Source: Bacteroidia bacterium | Lineage (GTDB): Bacteria > Bacteroidota > Bacteroidia > AKYH767-A > OLB10 | Direction of reading: 5' to 3' | DNA: 64,000 nucleotides | Assembly (NCBI GenBank): GCA_016788065.1 | Contig: JAEUTI010000044.1 | Coordinates: 43,243 to 107,242 of the forward strand | Shown: in pieces, positions 32,769 to 42,496 of the stretch | Layout: each line of letters starts with the position of its first letter | Numbering within the stretch: the stretch's first letter is position 1 | Made by a program: the position numbers and the translations under genes | Notes under the pieces: generated by a model | The model's database searches: none | Told to the model about the DNA's origin: nothing | Seen by the model: only the letters and a program-made list of their open reading frames with translations

Positions 32769-33752
32769 TTATTGAATTATAAGTTTTCCTCTGGATAAAA
32801 TTCCATTATCATCAGAGATGGTGTAATTGTAACATCCACTTGCCATTCCTTCTCGTGAAACGTTCATACTGGTTGATTCAAATAAACTTTTGCGGATTTC
32901 ACGACCTTGCATATCGCTTAGAGTGAAATAGGTTTGCGGCTGATATTTATCCAGTTTAATTTCGGATTTATCAGTGAATGGATTTGGTGACACCGTTACA
33001 TTTATTGGTTGTGGAACAAATGTGATACCGGTAGTAAATGAAGGATTAAATGCGAGTGTCTGATCACCATCATTTTCTGCATAATATAATAACTGCATTC
33101 CGGTGGTTAGATCTATCCAGTTATAGTTTGTGGAATTTGGTCCCAGACTATTGGTTCGGACAGAAGTAATTAATCCTACATTACTAAATGATCCTTGCGG
33201 CAGTATCAATGTTCCTGCACCACTGAATGTAACTGTTCTTGTACCGGTCTGGTAACTACTTACTGTTGTAGCGTCGCTATAATTAGTTTTAGCATAAGTA
33301 TCAGTAAAAGACTGTCCAAGTGAAAATGGAAAGATCAATGACCGGTCGGGATCCTGATATATTTCATGTTCGGTAGATGGTGCATAACTCCCTGCTTTTC
33401 CTACGCTATCGGGAGTAACAATCAAATAATCATAACCCACAAATGCAGTTAATGCAGGATCATACTGAACGTAATTACTTTGCGGAAACAGATTGGCATA
33501 CGGAGTAGCAGATGGTTGGCCGAAAATAAATTGTACTACGGGTGTCCCTGCTTGTGCAGAAATCGTGGAAGCGTTCCATACCGAACCCGGTCCGTTGATA
33601 CTTAATATGCCCATGTTAAACGATGCTAAATCTCCAATAGCCGCATCAAGAGTAGTTCCAATTGCATTCGAGTAGTTTGCATAATTTAATGTCTGGCTTT
33701 TACTCGTTATAGCCATCAACAGTAGTAATAATGTAGTAGCAGTTTTTTTCAT
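32769..33752 (-). CDS. T9SS cargo protein, 327 residues
   Basis: It has a signal peptide (MKKTATTLLLLLMAITSKSQ) and a beta-rich body of unknown fold (NFNMGILSINGPGSVWNAST; LVITPDSVGKAGSY). The type A sorting domain is near residues 250-327 (VTVSPNPFTDKSEIKLDKY ... GKLIIQ). It is the first gene of the operon with 31118-32743. A TAACTTTG promoter element lies 82 nt upstream. Confidence 0.8.
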   Translation of the reverse strand: MKKTATTLLLLLMAITSKSQTLNYANYSNAIGTTLDAAIGDLASFNMGILSINGPGSVWNASTISAQAGTPVVQFIFGQPSATPYANLFPQSNYVQYDPALTAFVGYDYLIVTPDSVGKAGSYAPSTEHEIYQDPDRSLIFPFSLGQSFTDTYAKTNYSDATTVSSYQTGTRTVTFSGAGTLILPQGSFSNVGLITSVRTNSLGPNSTNYNWIDLTTGMQLLYYAENDGDQTLAFNPSFTTGITFVPQPINVTVSPNPFTDKSEIKLDKYQPQTYFTLSDMQGREIRKSLFESTSMNVSREGMASGCYNYTISDDNGILSRGKLIIQ

Positions 33753-33834
33753 AGTAATTTATTTAAAGGATTTTAATTTAAGCGTTACTGTAGTAAAATG
33801 AATATATTATTATGGTTGAAGGTTAATGTTCAGT

Positions 33835-33842
33835 CAAAGTTA
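33835..33842 (-). promoter_or_regulatory. -7 promoter element (TAACTTTG) for the 33.8-31.1 kb operon
   Basis: This is a minus-strand match to TAnnTTTG, 82 nt before the ATG at 33752. Confidence 0.45.
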
Positions 33843-33930
33843 TACCTGATCGCCAGGGTGGGCAATACCAAATTAGTAGTAATCTTTTCTGATTGCTTTA
33901 AAGTACGGTGTTTAAAAAAGCACTGCTTAG

Positions 33931-34554
33931 TTACCTGTTGTAAGCCTTATTAATGGCTTCAGTACGAGAGTTGACCTGAAGTTTTTCGTAAATATTTCTG
34001 ATGTGAGTACGAACAGTTTCTGTACTCAAAAAAAGTGTGTCGGCAATCTCTTTATATCGAAGTCCTTTGGACAGCAATTCCAGAATTTCATTCTCTCTGT
34101 TCGAAAGTTTCTGTAATTCCGGTTTTTCGGGCACAGTCTGGAAGGAAGCAACAATTTTTCTGGCAATGTGACTGCTCATAGGAGAACCTCCCTTATGAAC
34201 ATCAAGTAAGGCATCTAATAGTTTTGAAGGCTGTGTTGTTTTAGTCAGATAACCGGTCGCACCTGATTTCAACGCTTTAAAAACCGATTCGGTATCTTCA
34301 TAAGAAGTAAACATCACAAATTGGGTGTTGGGACACAAGGGTTTAAGTGCTCCTACGCAATCTATCCCTGACATACCGGGCAGATGAATATCCATTAGAA
34401 CAACATCAAGATCTAGCCGGGGAATTTCAGCAAGGGCTAATTCAGCATTGAGAAATGCATGTTCACAGGAAAAACCTTCGCTGCCATTAATAAGCATTCG
34501 AATGCCATCGCTAATTTGCTGTTCATCTTCAACAATCCCTATTTTCAGATTCAT
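33931..34554 (-). CDS. NarL/FixJ-type response regulator (pair 1)
   Basis: This 207-residue protein has an N-terminal receiver with phospho-acceptor Asp in DVVLMDIHLPGMSG and conserved Thr/Lys (VMFTSYE...TKTTQPS). The C-terminal LuxR HTH is LSNRENEILELLSKGLRYKE, then TVRTHIRNIYEKL. It lies 51 bp after the TPR histidine kinase gene, its likely partner. The DNA target is unknown. Confidence 0.92.
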   Translation of the reverse strand: MNLKIGIVEDEQQISDGIRMLINGSEGFSCEHAFLNAELALAEIPRLDLDVVLMDIHLPGMSGIDCVGALKPLCPNTQFVMFTSYEDTESVFKALKSGATGYLTKTTQPSKLLDALLDVHKGGSPMSSHIARKIVASFQTVPEKPELQKLSNRENEILELLSKGLRYKEIADTLFLSTETVRTHIRNIYEKLQVNSRTEAINKAYNR

Positions 34555-34605
34555 TCCACAAATTTATCTTAAAACAAACGATTGTGTATACCACAAAAGT
34601 AGTAG

Positions 34606-36645
34606 TTATGTTTTCGACAGCTGACTTACAGGAACTGTTATTCGGATACTGGTACCACTATTTGGTTCACTTTTTAGGCTGAAAACACCTCCGATAGCTG
34701 CAATTCTTGCCTGCATGTTGGTGAGTCCGTTTCCTGATTTGACTTTTACATCAGTTAAACCTATTCCATTATCGGAAACATTGATAATCAGATCATTATC
34801 ATTTAAGGTGATTCCTAATTGGATTTCCGTAGCAGCGGAATGCTTCACAATATTATTTAAAGATTCTTTCACAGTCATCAACACCTCCCGGTAACACTCC
34901 TTACGAATTTGAAAATCGGGGAAGTTGGCAGGTATGTTAAGTTGCAGTTCTGCAGTAAAATCTTCCAGATAATCGGATGTAAATTCCCGGATAGCAGCAA
35001 TTAAATCACCGGTAGTGGTATTTTCCGGATTCAGCGCCCAGATGAGATCCCGCATATTGCCGATTAGTCTCTTTGATGTTTCCGAAATTGCAGCAGCATT
35101 GGAAGAGACATCAGCATTCGTTTTGGAATGATTCAGCATTAGCTCGCTCAAAAAATTAATTTTAGATAAACCGGATCCAAGATCATCATGGATATCTTTG
35201 GCAAACCGAAGTCTTTCATTTTCTGCAGTAGATTGTATAGTAAGTTCTTTTTCGAGTTTACTTTTCAATTTTTGTTTTTGAAAATAGAAATAAACAACTG
35301 TTCCCATCAAAATGAAAAATAGCATTCCTGAAATAATTAATAAGTTTCTTTTTCGGATTTCACTTTTCTGATTTTCAATTTCAAGTGCACTGATTAACTG
35401 TCCCTGTTTTAATTCCTGAATTTGTGATTCTCTTTTTTGGTTTTCGAGTTGATTTTCCAATTCCGCAAGCTTTTGACTAAATGCAATCGGCTGAATGCTA
35501 TCTTTAATCCGATAAGCCATCAAAAGATAATCATAAGACTGTTTCGGATTATTCAAAGTAATATAGATCTCTGATAGCGATTTGTAACAATCCATAACTT
35601 TAACCTTCATATTACTTTTAAGTGCAGCGTCAAGTGCTTTTTTTACATGATAAACCGCCTTATCATACTGCTTCATTTCAGCATAAATGTCTCCTAATTG
35701 TCGTAAAGTGGAAATTTCAATCTGCAGATAGCCACCTCCGGTGATTGAATGTAAGGCCTGGTTGGCATAATTGACTGCGGCAGTATTTTCTCCTTTTTCA
35801 AGTGCTACCATACTTAAGTTGGAATAGCATATTGCAATACCATTACTATCACCCAATTGCTGATAAAAATTTAAAGCTTTATTGTAGCATATTTCGGCAC
35901 TATCATCCTGCACCAGCATGTAATAAGTATTACCAATATGAAGTACTGCGCTTGCCTGCCCTGCGAGGTTATTTAATCTTTCAAACTGAATCAGACTTTT
36001 CAGATGGCTTTCATTTGCTTTTTCATATAGCCTTTGTGCATATAAAATCTCGCCGAAAATGTCATCAGCCCATGCAAGACCGTTAGCAGATTTAAGATCT
36101 TCAAAAATGTTTCTTGCCTTTTCATAGTATTCCTGCGATTTTTTTGTTTCACCGGTACGCAATAAGAGCTTAGACAAAAATTGAAATTGTTCAGCCAATA
36201 AAAATTTATCATTGATTCTTTCAAAAGCTAAAACCGATTGTTGAAGATATTTTTTGGAAGAATCATATATGCCAAGATAATAGTAGCATAAACCAATGGC
36301 ACTACTTATTTTTCCTGAAAAAGAGGAATCTTTTTGTGAATCAGAAGTTGCAATTAAATCTGTTAGTTTTTGTATGGCCTTATTACCCCTGTTGGTATTG
36401 GCATAAACCATGCTCAAAATCAGTTCGCTTTCAATTCTGCCTTTCTGATAGTTTGATGTGATGGATTTTGTTTGAGCTTCACTTGCCAATGATTCTGTTT
36501 TGCTTAAATCAATGCTTAGCAATTCAGATGCCCTTTTATTCAAAGAATCAATGTTCTGTGAATTGTTTTGAGGGTATGCTTCAAATGTGAAGAGAAATGT
36601 AATAAGGACAGGTAAGAATAGTGAACGAACCGACAGATCAAACAT
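34606..36645 (-). CDS. TPR-containing sensor histidine kinase, HisKA_3 type (pair 1)
   Basis: This 679-residue protein has an N-terminal signal anchor, about seven TPR units (residues ~60-390), a coiled coil, a transmembrane helix near 445-465, and a HisKA_3 domain with phospho-acceptor His in AKDIHDDLGSGLSK. It ends in an HATPase with NVSDNGIGLTDV and GNGLTNMQARI. The TPRs are predicted to be periplasmic and may bind a ligand or partner protein. The regulator gene follows after 51 bp. Confidence 0.92.
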   Translation of the reverse strand: MFDLSVRSLFLPVLITFLFTFEAYPQNNSQNIDSLNKRASELLSIDLSKTESLASEAQTKSITSNYQKGRIESELILSMVYANTNRGNKAIQKLTDLIATSDSQKDSSFSGKISSAIGLCYYYLGIYDSSKKYLQQSVLAFERINDKFLLAEQFQFLSKLLLRTGETKKSQEYYEKARNIFEDLKSANGLAWADDIFGEILYAQRLYEKANESHLKSLIQFERLNNLAGQASAVLHIGNTYYMLVQDDSAEICYNKALNFYQQLGDSNGIAICYSNLSMVALEKGENTAAVNYANQALHSITGGGYLQIEISTLRQLGDIYAEMKQYDKAVYHVKKALDAALKSNMKVKVMDCYKSLSEIYITLNNPKQSYDYLLMAYRIKDSIQPIAFSQKLAELENQLENQKRESQIQELKQGQLISALEIENQKSEIRKRNLLIISGMLFFILMGTVVYFYFQKQKLKSKLEKELTIQSTAENERLRFAKDIHDDLGSGLSKINFLSELMLNHSKTNADVSSNAAAISETSKRLIGNMRDLIWALNPENTTTGDLIAAIREFTSDYLEDFTAELQLNIPANFPDFQIRKECYREVLMTVKESLNNIVKHSAATEIQLGITLNDNDLIINVSDNGIGLTDVKVKSGNGLTNMQARIAAIGGVFSLKSEPNSGTSIRITVPVSQLSKT

Positions 36646-36760
36646 AATTCTTATTGTGGTTATTTAATGTAACCTGCACAAGGTAAGGTTTTAAGGCAAT
36701 TTCAGATTGATAAATTTGTCAATCTTTTTTATTTTGTTGAAAACTAGTTATATATCAACA

Positions 36761-36830
36761 AAAAAGGGCCATTGAGAAAATTCCCAATGACCCGGTGAAC
36801 GACACACGTTTGACACTACTTATTCACCTT
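36761..36830 (-). terminator. two-hairpin 3' element, copy B (terminator of the PQQ-propeller gene)
   Basis: This is the same block as 27173-27240. Stem 1 (ggtgaa/ttcacc) overlaps the stop codon of the propeller gene. Stem 2 is ggtcattg/caatggcc (one G-U), followed by six T residues. The sequence gtgtgtcgttcacc is identical in both copies. Confidence 0.7.
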
Positions 36831-38534
36831 ATATTTATCGACTCCTTTGCCTTTGAAGGAGAAGATGTATTCACCATCCGAAGTAAGGTCCATACCATCA
36901 CCATACTGTGATCCACCACCTTTACCTTTCGACTTCAGAATACCTTTGATGGCACCGGTAGCAAGATCAACGCCGGCTATAGTATTGCTGTTTTCTTTTT
37001 CCTTACGGAGGAAGAAGTTGTTGCCTACCATGTGATAAGTTGTAACTCCCCTGAACTTATCGGTGTTGTATAATTTAGTTCCATCTTTTTTACTGTATGC
37101 AGCCATTCCGTTATCGCAAACCAATGCAATGTTTTCACCAATATCGAATGCCCACATAGTTTTTCCAACTTTTCCTTTGCTGTGATCGACATTGATTTTC
37201 ATCTCACCTGAAGCAATATCAAAACCATAAAACTCATCACCTGAACCGGCATAAACCATATTTTCGCTCAGAATCAGATTGGAAATTCTTTTATCAAATT
37301 TTTCTGATCTCCATGCCTTTGTGCCTGTTGAGCCATCAAGTGCAATAATGCCATAGCTTCCGATAAAATCCCATTCGTAGTTGTAATAAATAGTAGTAGT
37401 TGTTCCATATTGATCTTTGGTAACTACACGCTCTACAGTTTGCTTGTTAACCAGTCCGCCAATTTGTGCTATAACTTTTCCATTTTGATTGAAGAGCGCA
37501 GGCATTCCCATAGCACCTGTTATTTTTTCAGAAGCCCACAATAGTTTACCGGTTTCAACTTCTCTTTTTTCCACAAATTTTGTTTTCAGTTTATCGCTTC
37601 CCATTACCAGATACACAGCATCATTGGTAAACAGTGGAGGTGCAATAACTCCATACATTCCACCTTTCAGAATTTTTCCGCCATGTGGACCCCTGTTCCA
37701 GAATCCCTGACGAACGCCCTGATCAGTTTCATAAACGGCATGCCACATTTCCGCTCCGGTTTTTGCATCAAATACCTGAAGACCGTCGAGTTGAACCGCT
37801 ACTTTGTCGCCACGCAGGTATATTTTTACCAAGGGTTTTCTTGTTACAACTTCTTTTTCTACAAAACCTCTATAAGTTGCTTCCCATTTTATTTGACCGT
37901 TGGTTGCATCCACACGAATCAGCTGATTTTTGAATCCCGAGAACAGCGCACCTAAAGTAGATGGTTTATAATTTATCATGATGATTTCTTTCGTATCTCC
38001 CAGATAAAGGTATGATCCGATAGATCCTTTAAAGCGATCAGTTTCCCAGATTTTTCTTCCTGTTCGCGCATCTACCATCACCAGCGAATTTTTTAAGCTG
38101 AATAAGAAGGCACTTATTTCATTGATGTATTCAATATTATCTTCACCTAAATCCTGATATTCATTGGCTGTCCATAGTCCCTGTCCTGTTACAACATCTA
38201 TAACGGAAATATGATCTTTCCCCATTTTTTTGTCGAATAGAAACAGTAAGTTCGGATCAAAGAGGATGTACTGATATTCTGCTTTGTTAGCTCCTTCTTT
38301 ACCAGTAATGTCTTTGAATTTGCCGGCCCAGATTTTTTTACCGGTTCCATCCAGTGCAGTTGCTTCATTCTCATCGGAGGCAACTATTATGTCACCTTTA
38401 AAGCTGGCAACTGCCAATACTTTCGATTTATTTTCAAAATCTGATTCCCACACTAAAGGGAACTCTTCCTTTTGCGCAAATGCTCCTTTGAACAGAAGCA
38501 ATGCCATGCTTACTACTAATGCTGCTTTTTTCAT
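36816..38534 (-). CDS. secreted PQQ-binding-like beta-propeller protein
   Basis: This protein of about 572 residues starts at ATG 38534 with signal peptide MKKAALVVSMALLLFKGAFAQ. It has tandem WD/PQQ-type blades: VVTGQGLWTANEYQDLG, VDARTGRKIWETDRFKG, VDATNGQIKWEATYRG, FDAKTGAEMWHAVYET, LDGSTGTKAWRSEKFD (pattern D..TG...W). These fold as an eight-bladed quinoprotein-like propeller, but many such proteins bind no PQQ. It lies 10 bp after the small exported protein gene. Confidence 0.9.
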   Translation of the reverse strand: MKKAALVVSMALLLFKGAFAQKEEFPLVWESDFENKSKVLAVASFKGDIIVASDENEATALDGTGKKIWAGKFKDITGKEGANKAEYQYILFDPNLLFLFDKKMGKDHISVIDVVTGQGLWTANEYQDLGEDNIEYINEISAFLFSLKNSLVMVDARTGRKIWETDRFKGSIGSYLYLGDTKEIIMINYKPSTLGALFSGFKNQLIRVDATNGQIKWEATYRGFVEKEVVTRKPLVKIYLRGDKVAVQLDGLQVFDAKTGAEMWHAVYETDQGVRQGFWNRGPHGGKILKGGMYGVIAPPLFTNDAVYLVMGSDKLKTKFVEKREVETGKLLWASEKITGAMGMPALFNQNGKVIAQIGGLVNKQTVERVVTKDQYGTTTTIYYNYEWDFIGSYGIIALDGSTGTKAWRSEKFDKRISNLILSENMVYAGSGDEFYGFDIASGEMKINVDHSKGKVGKTMWAFDIGENIALVCDNGMAAYSKKDGTKLYNTDKFRGVTTYHMVGNNFFLRKEKENSNTIAGVDLATGAIKGILKSKGKGGGSQYGDGMDLTSDGEYIFSFKGKGVDKYKVNK

Positions 38535-38544
38535 GGTGTTTAAT

Positions 38545-38913
38545 TTAATTAATTTCAAACGTGTGTATAATTTTTAATCGTTGTCCTTTTGCCAGTTTAA
38601 ATTCAAAAGTCATGTCCTTTATAAAATTGCTAAATGCATTTATAAAGGGAACAGGTTCAATGTGTGCTTCTTTAACAAAAATGGATTCTACTTTTTTACC
38701 TTTAAGCACCAATTCCATTTCAATGCTGCCTTTACTTTCAGGATAATGTTTGTTGCGGAATTTGTTGAAAGCATCCGATTTGATGAATGAAACTAAAATG
38801 CTATGCACTTCAGCTTCCTTATCGGGATTTGAGGTGTACTGAGCTGAGGCGGATGTTATGGTGGCAAGAGTAAAAAACACCAGACCAGTAATAAATATCA
38901 CAATTGATTTCAT
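38545..38913 (-). CDS. small exported protein with a TonB-C-like pattern
   Basis: This protein of about 122 residues starts at ATG 38913 (signal peptide MKSIVIFITGLVFF...SASAQ). The C-terminal ~70 residues (GSIEMELVLKGKKVESIFV ... FKLAKGQRLKIIHTFEIN) have the spacing of TonB C-terminal domains, though weakly. It is upstream of the propeller gene by 10 bp and likely co-transcribed. It may interact with that protein. The function is unknown. Confidence 0.6.
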   Translation of the reverse strand: MKSIVIFITGLVFFTLATITSASAQYTSNPDKEAEVHSILVSFIKSDAFNKFRNKHYPESKGSIEMELVLKGKKVESIFVKEAHIEPVPFINAFSNFIKDMTFEFKLAKGQRLKIIHTFEIN

Positions 38914-38957
38914 GCTGCAAATTTCCTTCAAAACGAAGGGCAGCGCAATCGGTGCCA

Positions 38958-38978
38958 GTGGGTAAATTATATACCCAC
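38958..38978. promoter_or_regulatory. inverted repeat upstream of 38545-38913
   Basis: gtgggta/tacccac forms 7-bp arms with a 7-nt spacer, about 45 nt before the ATG at 38913. It could be a regulator site or a weak hairpin. No -7 element is seen nearby. Confidence 0.25.
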
Positions 38979-39015
38979 CAGTACGGATACCAAATTATAA
39001 AATGCTGTAAATCAG

Positions 39016-39666
39016 CTATATGAGTTTATTCTCATTAGCGTATTTTACCAGGCCCAAAACACTTTTAGTACCGGTTTTGCGAAAAATGTTTTTGCGGTGG
39101 GTTTCAACAGTTCTTTCGCTGATAAAAAGGGTTTCACCAATTTTGGCGTTGCTGAATTCTTTGGCAATAAGCTTAATGATTTCTATTTCACGCGGGGTCA
39201 AATGAACAGCATTTTCGTTTTGTGAAGAATCAGTTTTTTTACGATCAAGAAACGCTTTGGTAAGTTCAAAGTTTGCTGCAGCACATATATACACTTCACC
39301 CCTGAAAATGGTGAGGAGTGCTTCACACAATTCATCTTTACCTGTATTTTTTAATAAGTAACCGGAGGCTCCTGCCTCCAGCAACTCACTTATTGCACCG
39401 GCATCTCCCAACATAGAAAGTGTTAACACTTTGGTTGATGGTTGAAGTTTTGCGATTTGTGTAACAATATCTTTACCGCTTACTTCCGGCATTTGTATAT
39501 CTGAAATAACAATATCTGGTTTGAGAGAAAGTATTTCGCTAACAGCATTTCGGCTATCGGTAGTATACCCACATACTTCAAACCGATGATCTCCATCTAA
39601 TAAAGAGCGAATACCATCAACAATTATTTTATGGTCATCAACAAGATATACAGTAATCGGTTTCAT
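39016..39666 (-). CDS. NarL/FixJ-type response regulator (pair 2)
   Basis: This 216-residue protein has a receiver with Asp in DIVISDIQMPEVSG and the LuxR HTH LTPREIEIIKLIAKEFSNAK ... TVETHRKNIFRKTGTKS. It starts 2 bp after the kinase gene stop. It is more divergent from the regulators at 33.9 and 41.8 kb than those are from each other (it lacks the APMSSxIAR segment). Confidence 0.92.
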   Translation of the reverse strand: MKPITVYLVDDHKIIVDGIRSLLDGDHRFEVCGYTTDSRNAVSEILSLKPDIVISDIQMPEVSGKDIVTQIAKLQPSTKVLTLSMLGDAGAISELLEAGASGYLLKNTGKDELCEALLTIFRGEVYICAAANFELTKAFLDRKKTDSSQNENAVHLTPREIEIIKLIAKEFSNAKIGETLFISERTVETHRKNIFRKTGTKSVLGLVKYANENKLI

Positions 39667-39668
39667 GA

Positions 39669-41480
39669 TTATGCTGTGGTGTGATTGCTTAATGGTAAAT
39701 CAATAGTAATTACTGAGCCTCTACCTGGTGCGGAATCAATTTCGACATTTCCATTGAGGATTGTTAATCGGGAGTGAATATTGTACCAACCGTTGCCGGA
39801 TGTTGATTGTAATTTTGTTTTATCAAAGCCTTTACCATTATCTTCGACCATCACGCTTAGAATATTTTTATCAGCCATTAACTGCACCGTAGTCTCAGTT
39901 GCATCCGCATATTTCATGATGTTGGTAAGTAGTTCCTGAATGATACGGAATAAATGAATTGCAGAGTTCGTTGTAATGGAAGGAAGTTCCGGATCTGCAT
40001 CTATAATCAGATGCAATTTTCCCGTTTTATTTATTCTTTCGGCAAGTTCATGAAGGGCAGCCACTAAACCTGAACGCATTAAATTAGAAGGCATCAGATT
40101 GTGGGAAATTTCACGGAGTTCCACGCAGCTTTTATCCAAAGCATCCAGTGATTCCGGACTTACGGGTTCGCGCGATAAACGCATTCTTACCGATGCAAGT
40201 GATTGCCCGAGTCCATCATGCAATTCAGCTGCAATTCGTTTTCTTTCATCTTCCTGAGAGGCAATCACAGCTTTCAATCGAAGTTCTTGTTGCTTTTGTA
40301 TTTCTTCATTCAATAATTTTTGCCTGACCAGTTTTTGTCTGTTAAAGTAGAGCAAGCCGGCGGAAAGAGCCAGAATTAAAATGCCTGACAATAAAAGTAA
40401 CTGATTATTTTTATTCGAAATATTTAATTCTTTCAGTTGATTTTCCCTAAGCAAATTAGCATTCTCTTTTTCTTTTTCAGCAGTTTCATATTTGGTCTGC
40501 ATTTCAGTTAACTGTTTGTTCCGGTCCAGATTAAACAAACTATCTTTAAGAGTAATGTGTCGCTTATAAAAGTCGAATGCAGTTTTGTAATTGGATTTTC
40601 TGGAATTGGCCTCCGCAAGCATTTTGTAATTATACGATTGGAGGTCGGGAAATTTCAGCGAGTCGGCCATTTGCAAACTTCTGTTAAAATAATTAATGGC
40701 TTTGTCGGTTTCATTCATTGCCATATTCACTTCACCAAGGTTCACCAGACTGGTAGAAATAGCAAACTGTTCTCCTTTTTTTTCACGTATTGCCAATGCA
40801 CGTAACAAAAAAGATTCCGATTCTTTGAATTCAGAGCGGTAAGCATGAATAAGCCCAACATAATCGAGGCTATAACTCATACCAATCTCATCACCTGCTT
40901 TTTCGTATAGTTCCAAACCCTTTTGGTAATGGATCATAGCTGAGTCGAGGTTACCTTTGGTTTCGAATACAATTCCTAGATTGTTGTTGGTATTTGCTAA
41001 TCCATTTAGATTCTTAGTTTGCTGATATATGGTTAATGCTTTTCGCAAATATGTTTCAGCTTGATCGCCATCTCCATGCTTGCGCATCATGTTTCCAATA
41101 TCATTGAACAGCTCAGCTTTACCATCCGCATTATTTGCCTTATCGTAATCAGCAATAGCTTCCAACATAAGTGTCAAAGCATCTTCATATTTACCGCTGT
41201 AATAAAGGAGCAGACCTTTTCCTTTTTTGGCTTTAGCCTTCCCAGATAAATAATTGGAGTTCGATGCCAGGGTCAGTGCAGAGTCGAATGCCATAGCTGC
41301 ATTTTCCAGGCTTTTCTGATAAATGGAAGTTCCGTAGTCAGCAAGCAAATCGGCTTGTTCGCGATCGGATTTACCTTTTAGCTGTTGAAGTACGGAATCG
41401 GGAAGTTGATTTTGAGCAATCAGCTTCCACGGATAGAAAGCTACTAAGCAAGTAAGGAGTAGTAATCGAAATATGGGCAT
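39669..41480 (-). CDS. TPR-containing sensor histidine kinase, HisKA_3 type (pair 2)
   Basis: This 603-residue protein has a signal peptide, about six TPRs (residues ~60-330), a coiled coil, and a transmembrane helix near 358-378. The HisKA_3 His is in RKRIAAELHDGLGQSLASV. The HATPase has VEDNGKGFDKTKLQ and GNGWYNIHSRL. It belongs to the same family as pair 1. The TPRs probably face the periplasm. The regulator gene follows after 2 bp. Confidence 0.92.
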   Translation of the reverse strand: MPIFRLLLLTCLVAFYPWKLIAQNQLPDSVLQQLKGKSDREQADLLADYGTSIYQKSLENAAMAFDSALTLASNSNYLSGKAKAKKGKGLLLYYSGKYEDALTLMLEAIADYDKANNADGKAELFNDIGNMMRKHGDGDQAETYLRKALTIYQQTKNLNGLANTNNNLGIVFETKGNLDSAMIHYQKGLELYEKAGDEIGMSYSLDYVGLIHAYRSEFKESESFLLRALAIREKKGEQFAISTSLVNLGEVNMAMNETDKAINYFNRSLQMADSLKFPDLQSYNYKMLAEANSRKSNYKTAFDFYKRHITLKDSLFNLDRNKQLTEMQTKYETAEKEKENANLLRENQLKELNISNKNNQLLLLSGILILALSAGLLYFNRQKLVRQKLLNEEIQKQQELRLKAVIASQEDERKRIAAELHDGLGQSLASVRMRLSREPVSPESLDALDKSCVELREISHNLMPSNLMRSGLVAALHELAERINKTGKLHLIIDADPELPSITTNSAIHLFRIIQELLTNIMKYADATETTVQLMADKNILSVMVEDNGKGFDKTKLQSTSGNGWYNIHSRLTILNGNVEIDSAPGRGSVITIDLPLSNHTTA

Positions 41481-41803
41481 TTGATTGTTGTGGTCAATAA
41501 CAACTGAAGGAGCAACAGATTAACAAGGTGGAACGGGCAATTGTGGTTAATTCCGGTGGGCAAGGTAAGAAGAAGGGAAAGACTGTGCAAATTCGAAAAC
41601 CTCTCAAACCCGGGCATACAAATTTAAAGACAGCGGATCACCTTTTGAGGGTAATCCGCTGTGAAAAGGGTGGCCGGGAATTGGGGAAAAATATAGAAAT
41701 TTGAGAAAAGTATAAGTTTTTGGAATGAAATCAGTTAATGGGCAAATGGTTAAATTTAACCGTAAACCTGATGCTGTGCATTCTTATGCTGCTATGATTT
41801 CAA
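41481..41803. other. intergenic region with a terminator-like hairpin
   Basis: About 320 bp with no gene. The hairpin at 41630-41662 is the only structure I see. Confidence 0.5.
41630..41662 (-). terminator. hairpin, possible terminator of pair 3
   Basis: acagcggat...atccgctgt (9 bp, extended to 13 by ACC/GGT and one G-U) with a 7-nt loop. The T-run on the minus side is weak (ctttaaattt), so this is tentative. It lies about 140 bp after the stop at 41804. Confidence 0.45.
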
Positions 41804-42433
41804 TCAGTTTCGTTTGTTAAATTTTATGAGTGCTTCGGTGCGGTTGTGTACGTGAAGTTTTTCGTAAATATTGTAGATGTGTGAGCGAATGGTTGAAATG
41901 CTTACGAATAGTTTGGCAGCAATATCTTTATACCGGTATCCTTCAGAAAGCAGAATTAGCACTTCCCGTTCTCTTTCTGTAAGTTCATATTCGTTTTTTT
42001 CGGTCTTGTTTTTATTGAAACTTGCTACTACCATTCTTGCAATACTGCTACTCATAGGGGCACCCCCGTTGTGTAGTTCATGCAAAGCTGCTATCAGTTC
42101 TTCCGGAGGCGATTGTTTCAGGAGATAGCCGCTGGCCCCAGCTTCCAAAGCTTTAAACACATTTTCATTATTTTCATAAATGGTGAACATCATGATCAGA
42201 ACTTCCGGGTACATTTTTTTTATGATCCTTGTGCAGGTGATACCATCGGTTCCCGGTAGATTTACATCCATTAAAATTAAATCGGGCTTATTTAGTTTCA
42301 TATGCTCCAAGGCATCCTCACCGGAGGTAAATCCCTTCGCTGAAAAGTCGGGGTATTGATTAATCAGAAAAGCATACCCTTCCATGATTTCCTTTTCATC
42401 TTCAATAATCAATACGTTGATCCGCTTATCCAT
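41804..42433 (-). CDS. NarL/FixJ-type response regulator (pair 3)
   Basis: This 209-residue protein has a receiver with Asp in DLILMDVNLPGTDG and the LuxR HTH LTEREREVLILLSEGYRYKD ... TIRSHIYNIYEKL. It is close to the pair-1 regulator (both carry APMSSxIARxVVASF). It lies 63 bp after the propeller histidine kinase gene. Confidence 0.92.
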   Translation of the reverse strand: MDKRINVLIIEDEKEIMEGYAFLINQYPDFSAKGFTSGEDALEHMKLNKPDLILMDVNLPGTDGITCTRIIKKMYPEVLIMMFTIYENNENVFKALEAGASGYLLKQSPPEELIAALHELHNGGAPMSSSIARMVVASFNKNKTEKNEYELTEREREVLILLSEGYRYKDIAAKLFVSISTIRSHIYNIYEKLHVHNRTEALIKFNKRN

Positions 42434-42496
42434 AATCTAGAATTATCAAAGGTACTGAGAGACAATTGGTTGTTTTCTAAGATAAAAGTATGATTT

